Position numbers and translations under genes: made by a program. From contig NZ_JABRXF010000001.1 of the NCBI RefSeq assembly GCF_013266695.1, positions 861,736-925,735 of the forward strand: a stretch of 64,000 nucleotides of DNA. The letters run 5' to 3'. The notes below the pieces were generated by a model. That model worked only from the letters and a program-made list of their open reading frames with translations. It was not told the DNA's origin and ran no database searches. The stretch comes from Hongsoonwoonella zoysiae (GTDB lineage: Bacteria; Pseudomonadota; Alphaproteobacteria; Rhizobiales; Stappiaceae). Positions 26,695 through 35,954 of this stretch are shown in pieces (within the stretch, counting starts at the first letter, position 1; every line of letters starts with the position of its first letter).

Positions 26695-26895
26695 TCGCGT
26701 TTTCCGCTTTCTTGATACCGCGTTTCAGGTGCTTGGGAGGTAGCAAGGGCAAGCGGTCCGTGCAATGGGGAGGCTCGGTCGCGCCGATAAAATCATCGTA
26801 TGCCACCTGCCGCTTGCATCCCGCCGCCCTGCATGCTTCTTCGCAGGAAATGAGACATTGAAAGCATCGATGCCACGAAAGGCCGCGAAGCGCCC

Positions 26896-27936
26896 ATGCC
26901 CGAAAAAAGCCTTCCCCGAAAGCCATCCCGCAGGGGTTATATCGTTCTCGGTCTCCTTGTCGCCGTCGTCATTGGCGCCTGGACCACTTACTGGGCCGTC
27001 GCGCGCGGTGCAATTGTCGATGTGCTTGCAAATTCAAGGAAGACGGCAAGCGCAAGCGGCGGCGAATTCGCCTGCTCAAATCAGTCCGTAGGCGGCTTTC
27101 CCTTCCGGTTCGAGCTGACCTGCGCTCCCCTGCAGGCGGGAGATGCAGCCGGGGCGAGGCTGACGCTTGCCGGACTCAGGGCGGTCGTGCTTGCCTATAA
27201 TCCCCGCCACCTGATTTTCGAGGCGGATGCCCCGCTCGAAGTATCGCCCGGACGCGCGGGCGGCAGTCTGTCCATGCCGGCATTGTCTGCCGGCTGGGAG
27301 ACGGCAAGGGCGAGCGTGCGCCTCCAGGAAGATGCGCTCGGGCGGGCCGATGCCATCTTCGAAGCGCCGAAGCTGGTCCTGACGGCAGGCAGCGCCGCGC
27401 CGTTCAGTATGGTTTCGCAAAGCGGGGAAATTCATATCCGCCGCGCTTCAGACACCGCGTCGGGGGTCGATGTCGCGCTGAGCCTGTCGCAGATCCGGGC
27501 GGGAAGCGAAATCGCGCCCCTTGATGCCAAGTTGGTGCTGCACCTGCCGTATGCGGCGTCTCTTCTTGCCGGCCGGCCTTCGGAACCGCTGGCCGCCCTG
27601 CTCAGGGCGCCCGGCGGTATCGGAATCACGGATCTGAGGCTGAAAAGCGGCGAGACGACGCTTGCCGGGGGCGGATCGCTGGGCCTCGACGACGATGGGT
27701 TGCTGAACGGGACGCTGGAGCTCAAGGTCGCAGGTGTCGACAAGCTTTCCGAGGTACTTCGCCCCGTTTTCCCCCCAGGGTCGAACATTCCGCAAAGCCT
27801 GCAGGGAGCTTTGCAGGGCTTCGGCGCTAAATCGGAAATCGACGGTGAGGAAACCGCCGAAGTCACGGTTACGTTCGACCGTAGCACCGCCCGCGTCGGC
27901 CTTATCCCGCTCGGAAAGGTGCCGCCGGCGTTCTGA
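26896..27936 (+). CDS. DUF2125 protein, membrane-anchored
   Basis: A 346-residue protein with one N-terminal transmembrane helix (about residues 15–37) and a large exported part. It begins after the helix with the DUF2125 pattern: GGEFACSNQSVGGFPFRFEL with a cysteine pair (Cys60 and Cys78) that may form a disulfide, followed by repeated beta-strand-like segments ending in EVTVTFDRST. The family is largely alphaproteobacterial and of unknown function; the beta-rich repeats recall AsmA-like envelope proteins, which is only my impression. Confidence 0.8.
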   Translation: MPEKSLPRKPSRRGYIVLGLLVAVVIGAWTTYWAVARGAIVDVLANSRKTASASGGEFACSNQSVGGFPFRFELTCAPLQAGDAAGARLTLAGLRAVVLAYNPRHLIFEADAPLEVSPGRAGGSLSMPALSAGWETARASVRLQEDALGRADAIFEAPKLVLTAGSAAPFSMVSQSGEIHIRRASDTASGVDVALSLSQIRAGSEIAPLDAKLVLHLPYAASLLAGRPSEPLAALLRAPGGIGITDLRLKSGETTLAGGGSLGLDDDGLLNGTLELKVAGVDKLSEVLRPVFPPGSNIPQSLQGALQGFGAKSEIDGEETAEVTVTFDRSTARVGLIPLGKVPPAF

Positions 27937-27946
27937 CGCCCGCCTC

Positions 27947-28420
27947 TTACATTCCCGCTTGCTGCAGTGCCAGGCGGTCGATCGGGATGATGTAGCCTTT
28001 CCAGCCGGCGGGTTCCGCGATCTTGTCGTAGAGCGTGACCGCGGGTTCGTTCCTGCCGGGCACGATCCAGCGCAGTTCCAGCCAGCCGCGGCTTTGTCCT
28101 TCGTTTACGAGCGCCTCGATCATTTTCCGGGCGATGCCCTTGCGCCGTTCGTCGGGCGTCACGTAAATCTCGTCGAGCTGCCCGATCCTGAGGCCGGTGA
28201 TGATTTCCGGCAGATCGAAATAGATCGCGAAGCCGATAGCCCGCTCGCCATCGAAAGCGCCGATCATCTTCGCCGTCGGATCGTTCAGGATACGTTCCGC
28301 ATAATACTGGTCGGGCCGCCGCGGCGCGCCGCGCCTTTGCGCCTGGGCGTATTCGGCGATCAATGGCGCTAGCGCCAGCGCGTCGTCCAGACCGAGTGAC
28401 TTGATTGCGACGTGTGTCAT
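27947..28420 (-). CDS. GNAT-family N-acetyltransferase
   Basis: A 157-residue GCN5-type acetyltransferase. The acetyl-CoA-binding motif A is IYVTPDERRKGIARKMIEAL, preceded by strands in IGFAIYFDLP and followed by LRWIVPGRNEPAVTLYDKIA. ATG 28420 (MTHVAIKSLG) with a CGGAG site is chosen; the longer frame to 28480 is unlikely. The substrate cannot be predicted. Confidence 0.86.
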   Translation of the reverse strand: MTHVAIKSLGLDDALALAPLIAEYAQAQRRGAPRRPDQYYAERILNDPTAKMIGAFDGERAIGFAIYFDLPEIITGLRIGQLDEIYVTPDERRKGIARKMIEALVNEGQSRGWLELRWIVPGRNEPAVTLYDKIAEPAGWKGYIIPIDRLALQQAGM

Positions 28421-28500
28421 TGAAACTCCGAAGCCGAAAATTGAACCTTGCCGCAAGAGTGTCCGCGATGGCGCGGCCAATCAAGACGGCTTGCCGGAGC

Positions 28501-28521
28501 CCGCACCGTTTATCGGTGCGG
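28501..28521 (-). terminator. Hairpin after the 28529–28954 gene
   Basis: A perfect 8-bp stem CCGCACCG / CGGTGCGG with a 5-base loop begins 7 bases after the stop codon of the minus-strand hypothetical gene. No clear T-run follows on the minus strand, so it could be a weak terminator or an mRNA-stabilising hairpin. Confidence 0.45.
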
Positions 28522-28528
28522 TGTCTCT

Positions 28529-28954
28529 TTATTGCGCCCGTTTGTAGACCGCGGAATTCGAGATGCGGCCTTCGCCCGGCACTTCAACGGTCTGCTCTAT
28601 CTCAAGCGAGCGGCCGTCTTCGGAAAGGGTTCTGCGCGCCCTCATAAGCGTGAGGCCTTTTCGTTTTCCTTCCGACGTCAGGGTCCGTTCGCCTTCGAAA
28701 TAGAGCGACAGCCTGTCTATGAGGCCGCTTTCGCTCATCCGTGTTTCCGGGCCGTCGGGGACGCCGGAAATCTCCGCTTCCATCTTCTCGCCGTCCGCTT
28801 CCACGACCGTCATCAGAATGCGGACAAGCCCGAATTCCTCTTCGATGCGGCAGGAGGCGGATTGCGGCGGCGCGCTCTGGTCGAACTCGCTCTCGTCGTG
28901 GTCGAGCAGCCAGGTGCCGAGGAAGGGTGCGATCTTTTCAACTGTGTCGGACAT
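28529..28954 (-). CDS. Conserved hypothetical protein
   Basis: A 141-residue soluble acidic protein starting MSDTVEKIAPFLGTWLLD. The pattern of alternating short strands with GTWLLD at the start, GVPDG in the middle and a basic end resembles a small beta-barrel/lipocalin-like fold (proteins starting with 'FLGTW'), but I cannot name a family. ATG 28954 is chosen because the upstream frame to 29038 crosses the leuB terminator hairpin. Confidence 0.65.
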   Translation of the reverse strand: MSDTVEKIAPFLGTWLLDHDESEFDQSAPPQSASCRIEEEFGLVRILMTVVEADGEKMEAEISGVPDGPETRMSESGLIDRLSLYFEGERTLTSEGKRKGLTLMRARRTLSEDGRSLEIEQTVEVPGEGRISNSAVYKRAQ

Positions 28955-28986
28955 GGATGCCTTACTCACATTACCCGTAACGCGAT

Positions 28987-29010
28987 AAGCCCCGGCGTAT
29001 GCCGGGGCTT
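28987..29010 (-). terminator. Terminator hairpin after leuB
   Basis: A perfect 10-bp stem AAGCCCCGGC / GCCGGGGCTT with a 4-base loop starts 20 bases downstream of the leuB stop on the minus strand. The T-run is short. Confidence 0.6.
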
Positions 29011-29030
29011 CGTCAGCGCGTATATCTGGA

Positions 29031-30143
29031 TCAGGCACTCATGTTTTCGAGCTCGGCGACGATGGCATCGCCCATCTCGGCAGTGCTGACCGTCGCTTCG
29101 CCCTGCGTGGCGAGATCCCGCGTGCGCAAGCCCTTGTCGAGGGCGGTGGCGATCGCCTTGTCCACGAGATCGGCTTCCTCGATCATGTCGAACGAATAGC
29201 GCAGCGCCATCCCGAAGGAAGCGATCATGGCAATCGGGTTGGCCGCGCCCGTTCCGGCGATGTCCGGAGCGGAACCGTGCACCGGCTCGTAAAGGGCCTT
29301 GCGCTTGCCGGTCTTCGCATCCGGCGCGCCCAGCGATGCGGAAGGCAGCATGCCAAGGGAGCCGGTCAGCATCGCCGCCACGTCCGACAGCATGTCGCCG
29401 AACAGGTTGTCGGTTACGATCACGTCGAACTGTTTCGGCCAGCGCACGAGTTGCATGCCACCGGCATCGGCCAGCATATGCTCCAGCTCAACGTCCTCGT
29501 AGCCGTGCTTGTGGACGTCGTCGACCACGTCATGCCAGAGCACACCGGTTTTCATGACGTTGCGCTTTTCCATGGAGGTGACCTTGTTGCGGCGGGTGCG
29601 CGCAAGCTCGAAGGCCATCTTGGCGATACGTTCGATCTCGTAGGTATCGTAGACCTGCGTGTCGACGCCGCGCTTCTGGCCATTGCCGAGATCGGTGATC
29701 TCCTTCGGTTCGCCGAAGTACACGCCGCCGGTCAGCTCCCGCAGAATGAGGATATCGAGACCCTCGATGACGTCGTGCTTCAGAGATGACGCATCGGCCA
29801 GTGCCGGATAGCAGATGGCCGGCCGCAGATTGGCGAAAAGCTCAAGATCCTTGCGCAGGCGCAGCAGGCCGGCTTCGGGCCTCACATCGTAGCCGACCTT
29901 GTCCCACTTGGGGCCGCCGACCGCGCCGAAAATGACGGCATCGGCGGCAAGCGCCTTTTGCATGGCGTCCTCGGAGATCGCCTTGCCGTGGGCGTCATAG
30001 GCCGCGCCGCCGACAAGGTCCTCCTCCGTCTCGAAGGTGTCGCCGCCGCGTGCGTTCAGCCACGCGATGACTTTCTTGACCTCGGCCATGATTTCCGGGC
30101 CGATACCGTCGCCGGGCAGGAGCAGGAGCTTGTGGGTTGCCAT
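29031..30143 (-). CDS. leuB: 3-isopropylmalate dehydrogenase
   Basis: Third step of leucine biosynthesis: oxidative decarboxylation of 3-isopropylmalate with NAD+. The N-terminus is [18 protein letters not shown]. Active-site segments include [13 protein letters not shown], the [13 protein letters not shown] stretch with the catalytic lysine region, and [17 protein letters not shown] with the metal-binding aspartates. The NAD motif is [18 protein letters not shown]. At 370 residues it is complete. ATG 30143 is the family start; the open frame extends to 30212 without homology. Confidence 0.96.
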   Translation of the reverse strand: MATHKLLLLPGDGIGPEIMAEVKKVIAWLNARGGDTFETEEDLVGGAAYDAHGKAISEDAMQKALAADAVIFGAVGGPKWDKVGYDVRPEAGLLRLRKDLELFANLRPAICYPALADASSLKHDVIEGLDILILRELTGGVYFGEPKEITDLGNGQKRGVDTQVYDTYEIERIAKMAFELARTRRNKVTSMEKRNVMKTGVLWHDVVDDVHKHGYEDVELEHMLADAGGMQLVRWPKQFDVIVTDNLFGDMLSDVAAMLTGSLGMLPSASLGAPDAKTGKRKALYEPVHGSAPDIAGTGAANPIAMIASFGMALRYSFDMIEEADLVDKAIATALDKGLRTRDLATQGEATVSTAEMGDAIVAELENMSA

Positions 30144-30225
30144 GGGTCGTCTTTCCGCCTTCGGGATGATTGTTCGACCCGTTCTGCTAAAGCCTCTCAG
30201 GCCTCTTGGCAAGATTGCAGCACAT

Positions 30226-31056
30226 TTACGCCGCAGAACAGACGAAATGCAGGTTGTAGCTGTCGGGAGCGAGGTCGCCTGGTCTCAACTCCCTGCCGTC
30301 GATCGCGTGGGCGGAAACCACGTTGAAACCTGCTGACGCGAGCTGCCGCTCCTGAGCTTCGCGGTCGATGCAATAGACAAGGCCGCTGCGATGAATGGAT
30401 CCCGTAATGATGGCGTATTCGTTTTCCGAGCGTTGGAACCGCGCAAGCCTATGGTGGTTCTTGAGCGCCCTCATCGCCTTGATGAAGCGCCAGCCGTAGC
30501 GCGGCCAACCGACCTGGGGTGTCTTGCGGGGCAATTTGGGCGGGCTCCCAGCCATCGTCCAGGCGCGGTTGTGGGTGGAAAAGACGAAAAGACCTTCGGG
30601 GGTTAGCCGGTCGCGGACGGCTCGCAGGAAAGATATCCGGTCATCGTGCGTCAGCACGTCGATGGTGTTGTAGGCGATCAGGATGAAATCGAACGCAGGT
30701 TCGCCCAGCTTTTCGAGTTCGCGCAGGTCGGAAACCGTGAAACGCGCGGCCGGATGGCGTTTCCTGGCATGGGCAAGCATTTGCGGCGATATATCCGTGC
30801 CGAGGTAGTCGGCGGCGTGTTTCAGCAGCGGACCGGTGGTGCGGCCCGAGCCGACGCCGAGGTCGAGCACGCGGCGGTTTTCGTAAACCTGCCTGTAGCG
30901 CTCGAAGATATGCGCTTCGGGGGGAGAAAGGCGTTCGCGCGCAAGCTTGCTCGCGACCCGTGCGCTCATGAACGCCCGGGCCGTAAGGTCGGTCATGGAG
31001 GGAACTCGCGCAATGGCCGGGGCCTGATCGGCGGCTGAACTATTGAGCGTCTTCAT
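30226..31056 (-). CDS. Class I SAM-dependent methyltransferase
   Basis: A 276-residue protein with a Rossmann-type methyltransferase domain. Motif I is [17 protein letters not shown], motif [17 protein letters not shown], and motif [16 protein letters not shown], followed by [20 protein letters not shown]. The C-terminal 100 residues are less conserved, with [20 protein letters not shown] typical of the last strands. The acceptor substrate is unknown. ATG 31056 has a GAGAG site; an in-frame ATG at 31089 is possible. The AT-rich 164-base gap upstream (31057–31220) holds no gene. Confidence 0.85.
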   Translation of the reverse strand: MKTLNSSAADQAPAIARVPSMTDLTARAFMSARVASKLARERLSPPEAHIFERYRQVYENRRVLDLGVGSGRTTGPLLKHAADYLGTDISPQMLAHARKRHPAARFTVSDLRELEKLGEPAFDFILIAYNTIDVLTHDDRISFLRAVRDRLTPEGLFVFSTHNRAWTMAGSPPKLPRKTPQVGWPRYGWRFIKAMRALKNHHRLARFQRSENEYAIITGSIHRSGLVYCIDREAQERQLASAGFNVVSAHAIDGRELRPGDLAPDSYNLHFVCSAA

Positions 31057-31220
31057 GGTCGGCTCTCTCAATTCCTGTGCCGAACCCATGGTAGCGTATA
31101 AAGCCGCAACGTAATTTTCGAATTTTCTAAAATTTAAGATATGGTTTACATGTCGATTCGATCAATCATTTCATGATGTTAGGTTGTATTGCCTTCGAAT
31201 TTCCGGATATGGCGTAACCC

Positions 31221-32153
31221 TCAGGTTGCCAGCGTCGAAGGGTCGACATTGCCTCCACATACCAGCACGCCCACCCTTTCGCCGGGCTGCGGCCGGTAGG
31301 CGTTGGAGATGAGCGCGGCAAGGGCCGTCGCACCTCCGGGCTCGGCGGCGATTTGAGCTTCCAGCCACAGGCGCGACTGCGCCTCGGCGATGGCATCGTC
31401 GCCAACCAGGACCACGCGGTCGATCTTCTCCTTGCAGATCGCATGGGCAAGGTCGCCGCAGCGCTTTGCGCCAAGGCTGTCGGCGGCGATGCTGTCCACG
31501 TCGACATCGACGGGACCTCCCGCGTCGAGCGCGGCCTGCAGCGCACATGAGCCGACAGGCTCTACTCCCACGACCTTTACCTTGCCGTCGAACCACGCCG
31601 CGATGCCGGAAATCAACCCTCCGCCGCCCACCGCCACCAGAACCGTGTCGAGATCCGGCTCCTGTTCGCCCCATTCAAGGGCGACGGTGCCCTGGCCCGC
31701 GATCGTTTCCACCGCATCATAGGCGTGAATGTCGATCGCGCCCGTTTCCTCGCGGTGTCGCCTGCAGGCTTCGGCGGCATCGGCATATCGCTTGCCGCTC
31801 ACGTGAAGGTTCGCTCCGAAACTCCGGATCTTGGCGATCTTCGGTGCAGAAGATGTCTCGGGGACGAAAATGTCGGCCCGCTTGTCGAGGGCCCGTGCGG
31901 CGAACGCGACGGCAGCTCCATGATTGCCGCCGGATGCGGCGGCGACGCCAGCGGCCGGTATTTCGCGCGACAAAAGGTTGTTGAAGGCGCCGCGCGCCTT
32001 GAAGGAGCCCGAATGCTGGAAAAGCTCAAGCTTCAGGGACAATGATCTGTCGAGGCCGAAAGAGCCCGCGCCTGACTCCATGACCGGCGTTCGGCGGACA
32101 TGCTGGCGAACACGGTCATGGGCGGCTGCAATATCATCCGGGGAGACAAGCAT
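31221..32153 (-). CDS. PLP-dependent threonine/serine dehydratase-like enzyme
   Basis: A fold-type II PLP enzyme of 310 residues, close to catabolic threonine/serine dehydratases and racemases. The PLP lysine lies in HSGSFKARGAFNNL, the phosphate cup includes AASGGNHGAAVAFAA, and the glycine-rich loop is VAVGGGGLISGIAAW. There is no ACT regulatory domain, so it is not the biosynthetic IlvA. The start at 32153 (MLVSPDDIAAAHDRV) is chosen over the longer frame. The TSUP transporter gene lies just upstream on the same strand. Confidence 0.87.
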   Translation of the reverse strand: MLVSPDDIAAAHDRVRQHVRRTPVMESGAGSFGLDRSLSLKLELFQHSGSFKARGAFNNLLSREIPAAGVAAASGGNHGAAVAFAARALDKRADIFVPETSSAPKIAKIRSFGANLHVSGKRYADAAEACRRHREETGAIDIHAYDAVETIAGQGTVALEWGEQEPDLDTVLVAVGGGGLISGIAAWFDGKVKVVGVEPVGSCALQAALDAGGPVDVDVDSIAADSLGAKRCGDLAHAICKEKIDRVVLVGDDAIAEAQSRLWLEAQIAAEPGGATALAALISNAYRPQPGERVGVLVCGGNVDPSTLAT

Positions 32154-32179
32154 ATTCGAACCTCGCGATGTTTGCAGGA

Positions 32180-32953
32180 TCAGCCGCCGGCCATCTCCAG
32201 AACGGCGCGCCACAGCAGATTGAGCGCAAGGACCGTCATAACGAGCTTGAAGCCCTTGCGAAACGTTTCATCCTTCATGGATGTCAGAAGTCTGCTTCCG
32301 AACAACGTCCCGAGGAAGCCGCTCGCGATCATCGCCGTGATAAGCCCGAGCCAGGGCGCGAAGGCGAAACCGAGCAAACCGAAGGTAATGATTTTGAGGA
32401 CGTGCATGGTAAGCGCGGTGACCGCCTGCGTTGCTACGAAGCCGTGCCGGGAGAGACCGAGTTTCGACAGCACGGCCCCGCCGATCGGGCCGGCGGCGCC
32501 GAAAAACATGCTGAGCGCCGTCGCGATGAAACCCGTTGCCGCGATAACCCGTTTAGGCGCTTCGTGAAAGCGGGGCACCTTTCCCCAAAGCATCCAGAGG
32601 ATGAAAAGCCCGATCCCCAGCCGCAGGACGGGCGCGGGCAGCTCTACCGCAATCGACCCGCCAATGGCGGCTCCCGCGATGGCGCCGGCTGAAAACCAGG
32701 CAAGGATCGCCCAGTCGACATGGCGTATCTGCACGATCGCGCGGCCCGCGTTGGAGCCGATCTGTACCGCACCGTGCACGGGAACTAGCGCGGCAATTGG
32801 CATCAGGTTGGCCATGATGGCGATAAGGGCCGCGCCTCCGCCAAGGCCGAGTGCCGCCGTGAGGGCTGAGGTGAAGAAACTTGCGAATATCAGGAAGGAT
32901 CCGACGACAGGGGAAATGCTATCGGGAAGGAGAAGGCCCATCAATGCGTCCAT
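32180..32953 (-). CDS. TSUP-family transporter (TauE/SafE-like)
   Basis: A 257-residue membrane protein with about eight hydrophobic helices. It shows the internal duplication of the TSUP family: GLGGGAALIAIMANLMPIAA in the first half and FFGAAGPIGGAVLSKLG in the second half. TSUP proteins export or import sulfite, sulfonates or organic acids; the substrate here is unknown. It lies 26 bases upstream of the PLP dehydratase gene on the same strand, which suggests a shared transcript. Confidence 0.87.
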   Translation of the reverse strand: MDALMGLLLPDSISPVVGSFLIFASFFTSALTAALGLGGGAALIAIMANLMPIAALVPVHGAVQIGSNAGRAIVQIRHVDWAILAWFSAGAIAGAAIGGSIAVELPAPVLRLGIGLFILWMLWGKVPRFHEAPKRVIAATGFIATALSMFFGAAGPIGGAVLSKLGLSRHGFVATQAVTALTMHVLKIITFGLLGFAFAPWLGLITAMIASGFLGTLFGSRLLTSMKDETFRKGFKLVMTVLALNLLWRAVLEMAGG

Positions 32954-32967
32954 GTAATGCGAAGCGT

Positions 32968-33474
32968 CTATCCGTTCCCGGAAGCCAGAGGTTTCGTCAT
33001 CGTCATCGTGTCGTTGAAATACCCAAGCCGCTCGTAGAATGCGCGGCCTCGTTCGTTGTTCGCGAAGACGGCGAGATTTGCGAGGCGGTATCCCTGTTCG
33101 GCCGCCGATGCCTCGAACGCCCCGACAAGCGCACGCGCCGCGCCCTCGCCTTCCGCTTCTTGCGTTACCGCCAGCAGGCTCAGGTGCGCTGTGGGTTCGC
33201 CGGTCACCTCGTCCGGGCGTTCCTCCGCTCCCGCGAATCCGCGGCGCGTCCCGCCTGTGTCTTCTGCAATGAGAAGCAGACGGTCTTCCGGCTTCTTCGC
33301 CAGAAATGAAGCGATATAGCGGTTCTGGAATTCGATCAGCTCGTCGCCCGTGTACCAGGCAAGCCCGGCAACGCGCGCAAGACGCTCCGACAGGCTGAAG
33401 ATGAAGCTGCGATCGTCATCGTCGATCTCGCCCACCTCGCGGATCGTGATTTTGCTCTCGTCGCTGTCGGACAT
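32968..33474 (-). CDS. GNAT-family N-acetyltransferase
   Basis: A 168-residue GNAT protein. The acetyl-CoA motif region is LSLLAVTQEAEGEGAARALV, slightly degenerate from Q/RxxGxG/A (here EAEGEGAA), and the C-terminal ANNERGRAFYERLGYFND is typical of the family's last strands. ATG 33474 gives MSDSDESKITIREVGEID. The acceptor is unknown. Confidence 0.84.
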   Translation of the reverse strand: MSDSDESKITIREVGEIDDDDRSFIFSLSERLARVAGLAWYTGDELIEFQNRYIASFLAKKPEDRLLLIAEDTGGTRRGFAGAEERPDEVTGEPTAHLSLLAVTQEAEGEGAARALVGAFEASAAEQGYRLANLAVFANNERGRAFYERLGYFNDTMTMTKPLASGNG

Positions 33475-33496
33475 GAAATTCTCATCGGTTGGCGGG

Positions 33497-33519
33497 CCCG
33501 GCGGGCTTTGCCCGCCGGG
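33497..33519 (-). terminator. GC-rich hairpin after the M20 hydrolase gene
   Basis: A perfect 10-bp inverted repeat CCCGGCGGGC / GCCCGCCGGG with a 3-base loop lies 25 bases after the M20 stop on the minus strand. It lacks a T-run, so it may act as a Rho-assisted terminator or a transcript-end stabiliser. Confidence 0.45.
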
Positions 33520-33543
33520 ATATGCTTTCGCCTGCGACAAGGC

Positions 33544-34713
33544 TTACTTCGCGGCGAGCGCTGTCTCGACGAGCTTCACCCAATAGGAGCAACCGACGGG
33601 GATCAGCTCGTCGTTGAAGTCATAGGCCGGATGGTGAAGCATGGCGCTGTCGCCGTTGCCGGCGAAGATGAAGGCGCCGGGGCGCTCCTCCAGCATGAAG
33701 GCAAAGTCCTCGCCGCCCATCGTCGGCGGAACGTTGAGTTCCACGTTCTCCTCGCCGACGATCTGGGCGGCGATGGAGGCGGCGAATTCCATCTTCTCGG
33801 CGTTGTTCACGGTCACCGGATAATCACGGCGGTAGTTTACCGTCGCAGTCGCGCCGTAAGCTTCAGCCACAGAGGTCGCGATGCGCTTGACGCGCTCCTC
33901 CGCCATGTCGCGCATCTCGGGGGTGAGCGTGCGGACGGTGCCGCGCAGCGTGGCCGTCTGCGGGATCACATTGTCCGTGAAGCCTGCGTTGAACATGGTG
34001 ATGGACACGACGACGGATTCAAGGGGATCGGCATTGCGGCTTGCGATGGATTGCAGCGAATTGATGATCTGGCTCGCAACCAAGATCGTGTCGATGCCTT
34101 CATGCGGCTTCGCGGCGTGGCAGCCCTTGCCCTCCACCTCGATCGTCAGCCGGTCTGCTGCCGCCATCAGCGGACCGGGACGGATCGCGAAGGTTCCCAC
34201 CGGCGCGCCGGGCATGTTGTGCATGCCGTAGACTTCCTGGATGCCGAACCGCGTCATCAGGCCGTCGTCGATCATGGCCTTGGCGCCCGCGCCGCCCTCC
34301 TCGGCCGGCTGGAAGATGACGACCACGGTGCCGTCGAAGTTGCGCGTCTCGGACAGATATTTGGCAGCCCCCAGAAGCATCGCGGTGTGGCCGTCATGGC
34401 CGCAGGCGTGCATCTTGCCAGGCACCGTCGAAGCGTAAGGCTTGCCGGTGATTTCCTCGATCGGCAGGGCGTCCATATCGGCGCGCAGGCCGATCACCTT
34501 GCCGGATGCGTCCGACTTTCCCTTGATAACGCCGACGACACCGGTCTTGCCGATGCCGGGGACCACTTCGTCGAGGCCGAAAGCCTTGAGCTTTTCCTCC
34601 ACCAGTGCCGCAGTGCGGTGAACATCGTAGAGAAGCTCCGGATTGGCGTGAATGTCCCGGCGCCATTCGGTGATTTCTTCGGAAAGATCGGCAAAACGAT
34701 TTACGATCGGCAT
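33544..34713 (-). CDS. M20-family amidohydrolase (hippurate hydrolase-like)
   Basis: A di-metal amidohydrolase of 389 residues. It starts with the family pattern WRRDIHANPELLYDVHRTA. Metal ligands are seen in LRADMDALPI, MHACGHDGHTAMLLGAA and FQPAEEGGAGAKAMI, with a C-terminal MGGEDFAFML. It belongs with hippurate/N-acyl-amino-acid amidohydrolases and IAA-amino-acid hydrolases; the real substrate cannot be decided. ATG 34713 is the first codon matching the family. A 160-base gap without a gene precedes it. Confidence 0.92.
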   Translation of the reverse strand: MPIVNRFADLSEEITEWRRDIHANPELLYDVHRTAALVEEKLKAFGLDEVVPGIGKTGVVGVIKGKSDASGKVIGLRADMDALPIEEITGKPYASTVPGKMHACGHDGHTAMLLGAAKYLSETRNFDGTVVVIFQPAEEGGAGAKAMIDDGLMTRFGIQEVYGMHNMPGAPVGTFAIRPGPLMAAADRLTIEVEGKGCHAAKPHEGIDTILVASQIINSLQSIASRNADPLESVVVSITMFNAGFTDNVIPQTATLRGTVRTLTPEMRDMAEERVKRIATSVAEAYGATATVNYRRDYPVTVNNAEKMEFAASIAAQIVGEENVELNVPPTMGGEDFAFMLEERPGAFIFAGNGDSAMLHHPAYDFNDELIPVGCSYWVKLVETALAAK

Positions 34714-34873
34714 TGCGGTCCTCTGGTGTTTTTTGGGTTCCGCCCGCGAATATGGGTCGGGCGAGAGGGCAGGAAAGCACGTATCTCATGCGGAATGGCC
34801 CATAGGCGCAAGTCCCGTATCATCATATTTTTAGGAAGTACATCCGGCGGTGATGCGGGAGCGAACGGGCCAC

Positions 34874-35569
34874 CTAGCTCACGAATTTGAAAACGCTCGT
34901 CTTTTTGATTTCGGCATCTTCCAGGGAACGGATTACCTCGATCTCGTAGGTCGCGAGCCCCACAAGCCGCTCCTTTGGAAGATAAGACCGGCCGGGATCG
35001 CCGATATAAACGGGCACGCCGCGCTTCAAAAGCCTGTCGAGGAAGGCGACGACACGCTCCGCCATCGGTTTTTCATAAAAGACATCGCCGCAGAACATCA
35101 CATCCGCTTCCGGGATGTCGCCTTGCGTGACATCCGCAAAGGTCGTTTCCAGACGAATGCCGTTGAGTTCGCCGTTCAACTCGATCGCGGCAATGGCATA
35201 GTCGTCGATTTCGCTGGCCGTTACCTTTGCCGCCCCCGCCTTGGCCGCCGCGATCCCGACGAGGCCGGACCCGGCCGCGAAGTCGAAGACACGCTTGCCC
35301 GCGACGATATCCGGATTGTCCAGGATGTAGCGGGCAAGCGCTTGCCCGCCCGCCCAGGCGAACGCCCAAAACGGCGGCGGCAGGCCCAGGGCGCCCAGTT
35401 CCTCTTCGGTCTTTTCCCAAAGCGCCATCGCCTCGTCGGCAAGGTGAAGCCGGATCTCGGGCGCATTCGGAACGGGAAGGATGGCCGTTTCGGCCTTTAT
35501 GAAGCTTTTTCGGTCAGTGTGGACCGGGGTCAAGGATCGACCCCGCCCATCTCGCAGACGATCTTCCAT
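34874..35569 (-). CDS. METTL20-like protein (EtfB lysine) methyltransferase
   Basis: A seven-beta-strand methyltransferase of about 231 residues. The motif PPPFWAFAWAGGQALARYIL precedes motif I VFDFAAGSGLVGIAAAKAG, then VTASEIDDYAIAAIELN and the distinctive MFCGDVFYEKPMAERVV. These are the landmarks of METTL20/ETFB-KMT and its bacterial homologues, which methylate lysines in the EtfB recognition loop. The etfB gene at 8094 carries that loop unchanged. Start is uncertain: ATG 35569 overlaps the EVE gene by 40 bases, while a TTG at 35533 would just overlap its stop. Confidence 0.8.
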   Translation of the reverse strand: MEDRLRDGRGRSLTPVHTDRKSFIKAETAILPVPNAPEIRLHLADEAMALWEKTEEELGALGLPPPFWAFAWAGGQALARYILDNPDIVAGKRVFDFAAGSGLVGIAAAKAGAAKVTASEIDDYAIAAIELNGELNGIRLETTFADVTQGDIPEADVMFCGDVFYEKPMAERVVAFLDRLLKRGVPVYIGDPGRSYLPKERLVGLATYEIEVIRSLEDAEIKKTSVFKFVS

Positions 35570-35949
35570 TCCTCTTCCGTCACGGGCTGGACGGAAAGCC
35601 GCATGCTGGTGACGAGCGCCATGTTCTCAAGGCGCGGCTCGGCTTTCACCGCTGCTAGGGAAACCGGCTTTGGCACGTCCTTCACCGCCTTGATGTCCAC
35701 ACACTCCCATCGCGGATCGTCGGTCGTGGGGTCGGGGTGGGCAAGCGCGCAAACCTCGACGATGCCGACGATCTCCTTGCCCTCGTTGGAATGGTAGAAG
35801 AAGCCACGGTCGCCAAGCTTCATGGCGCGCATGTTGTTGCGCGCCTGATAGTTCCTCACACCGTCCCAGGGCTCGCCTTCCTCGCCTTTGGCCTTCTGCA
35901 TTTCCCAAGACCACTTGAAGGGCTCGGATTTGAACAGCCAGTATTGCAC
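35530..35949 (-). CDS. EVE-domain protein
   Basis: A 139-residue protein that is almost entirely an EVE domain (PUA-like fold), expected to bind modified bases in DNA or RNA. It begins MQYWLFKSEPFKWSWEM and contains WDGVRNYQARNNMRAMKLGD and GFFYHSNEGKEIVGIVEV, all diagnostic. Genes for EVE, YciI, GpsA, a NUDIX protein and TsaD are lined up on this strand, the standard Rhizobiales order. Here it is a housekeeping EVE gene, not part of a defence island. Confidence 0.92.
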   Translation of the reverse strand: MQYWLFKSEPFKWSWEMQKAKGEEGEPWDGVRNYQARNNMRAMKLGDRGFFYHSNEGKEIVGIVEVCALAHPDPTTDDPRWECVDIKAVKDVPKPVSLAAVKAEPRLENMALVTSMRLSVQPVTEEEWKIVCEMGGVDP

Positions 35950-35954
35950 GGGCC

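Noticed and set aside
35497..35540. A possible fourth palindromic repeat at the junction of the methyltransferase and EVE genes
   Set aside because: Half of it (CTTGA-CCC-GG-TCCA on the minus strand) resembles the other copies, but the other half does not align and it lies within coding sequence.
35530..35949. EVE-domain gene as part of a modification-dependent defence system
   Set aside because: It sits in the conserved YciI–gpsA–tsaD chromosomal order without a restriction or effector domain.
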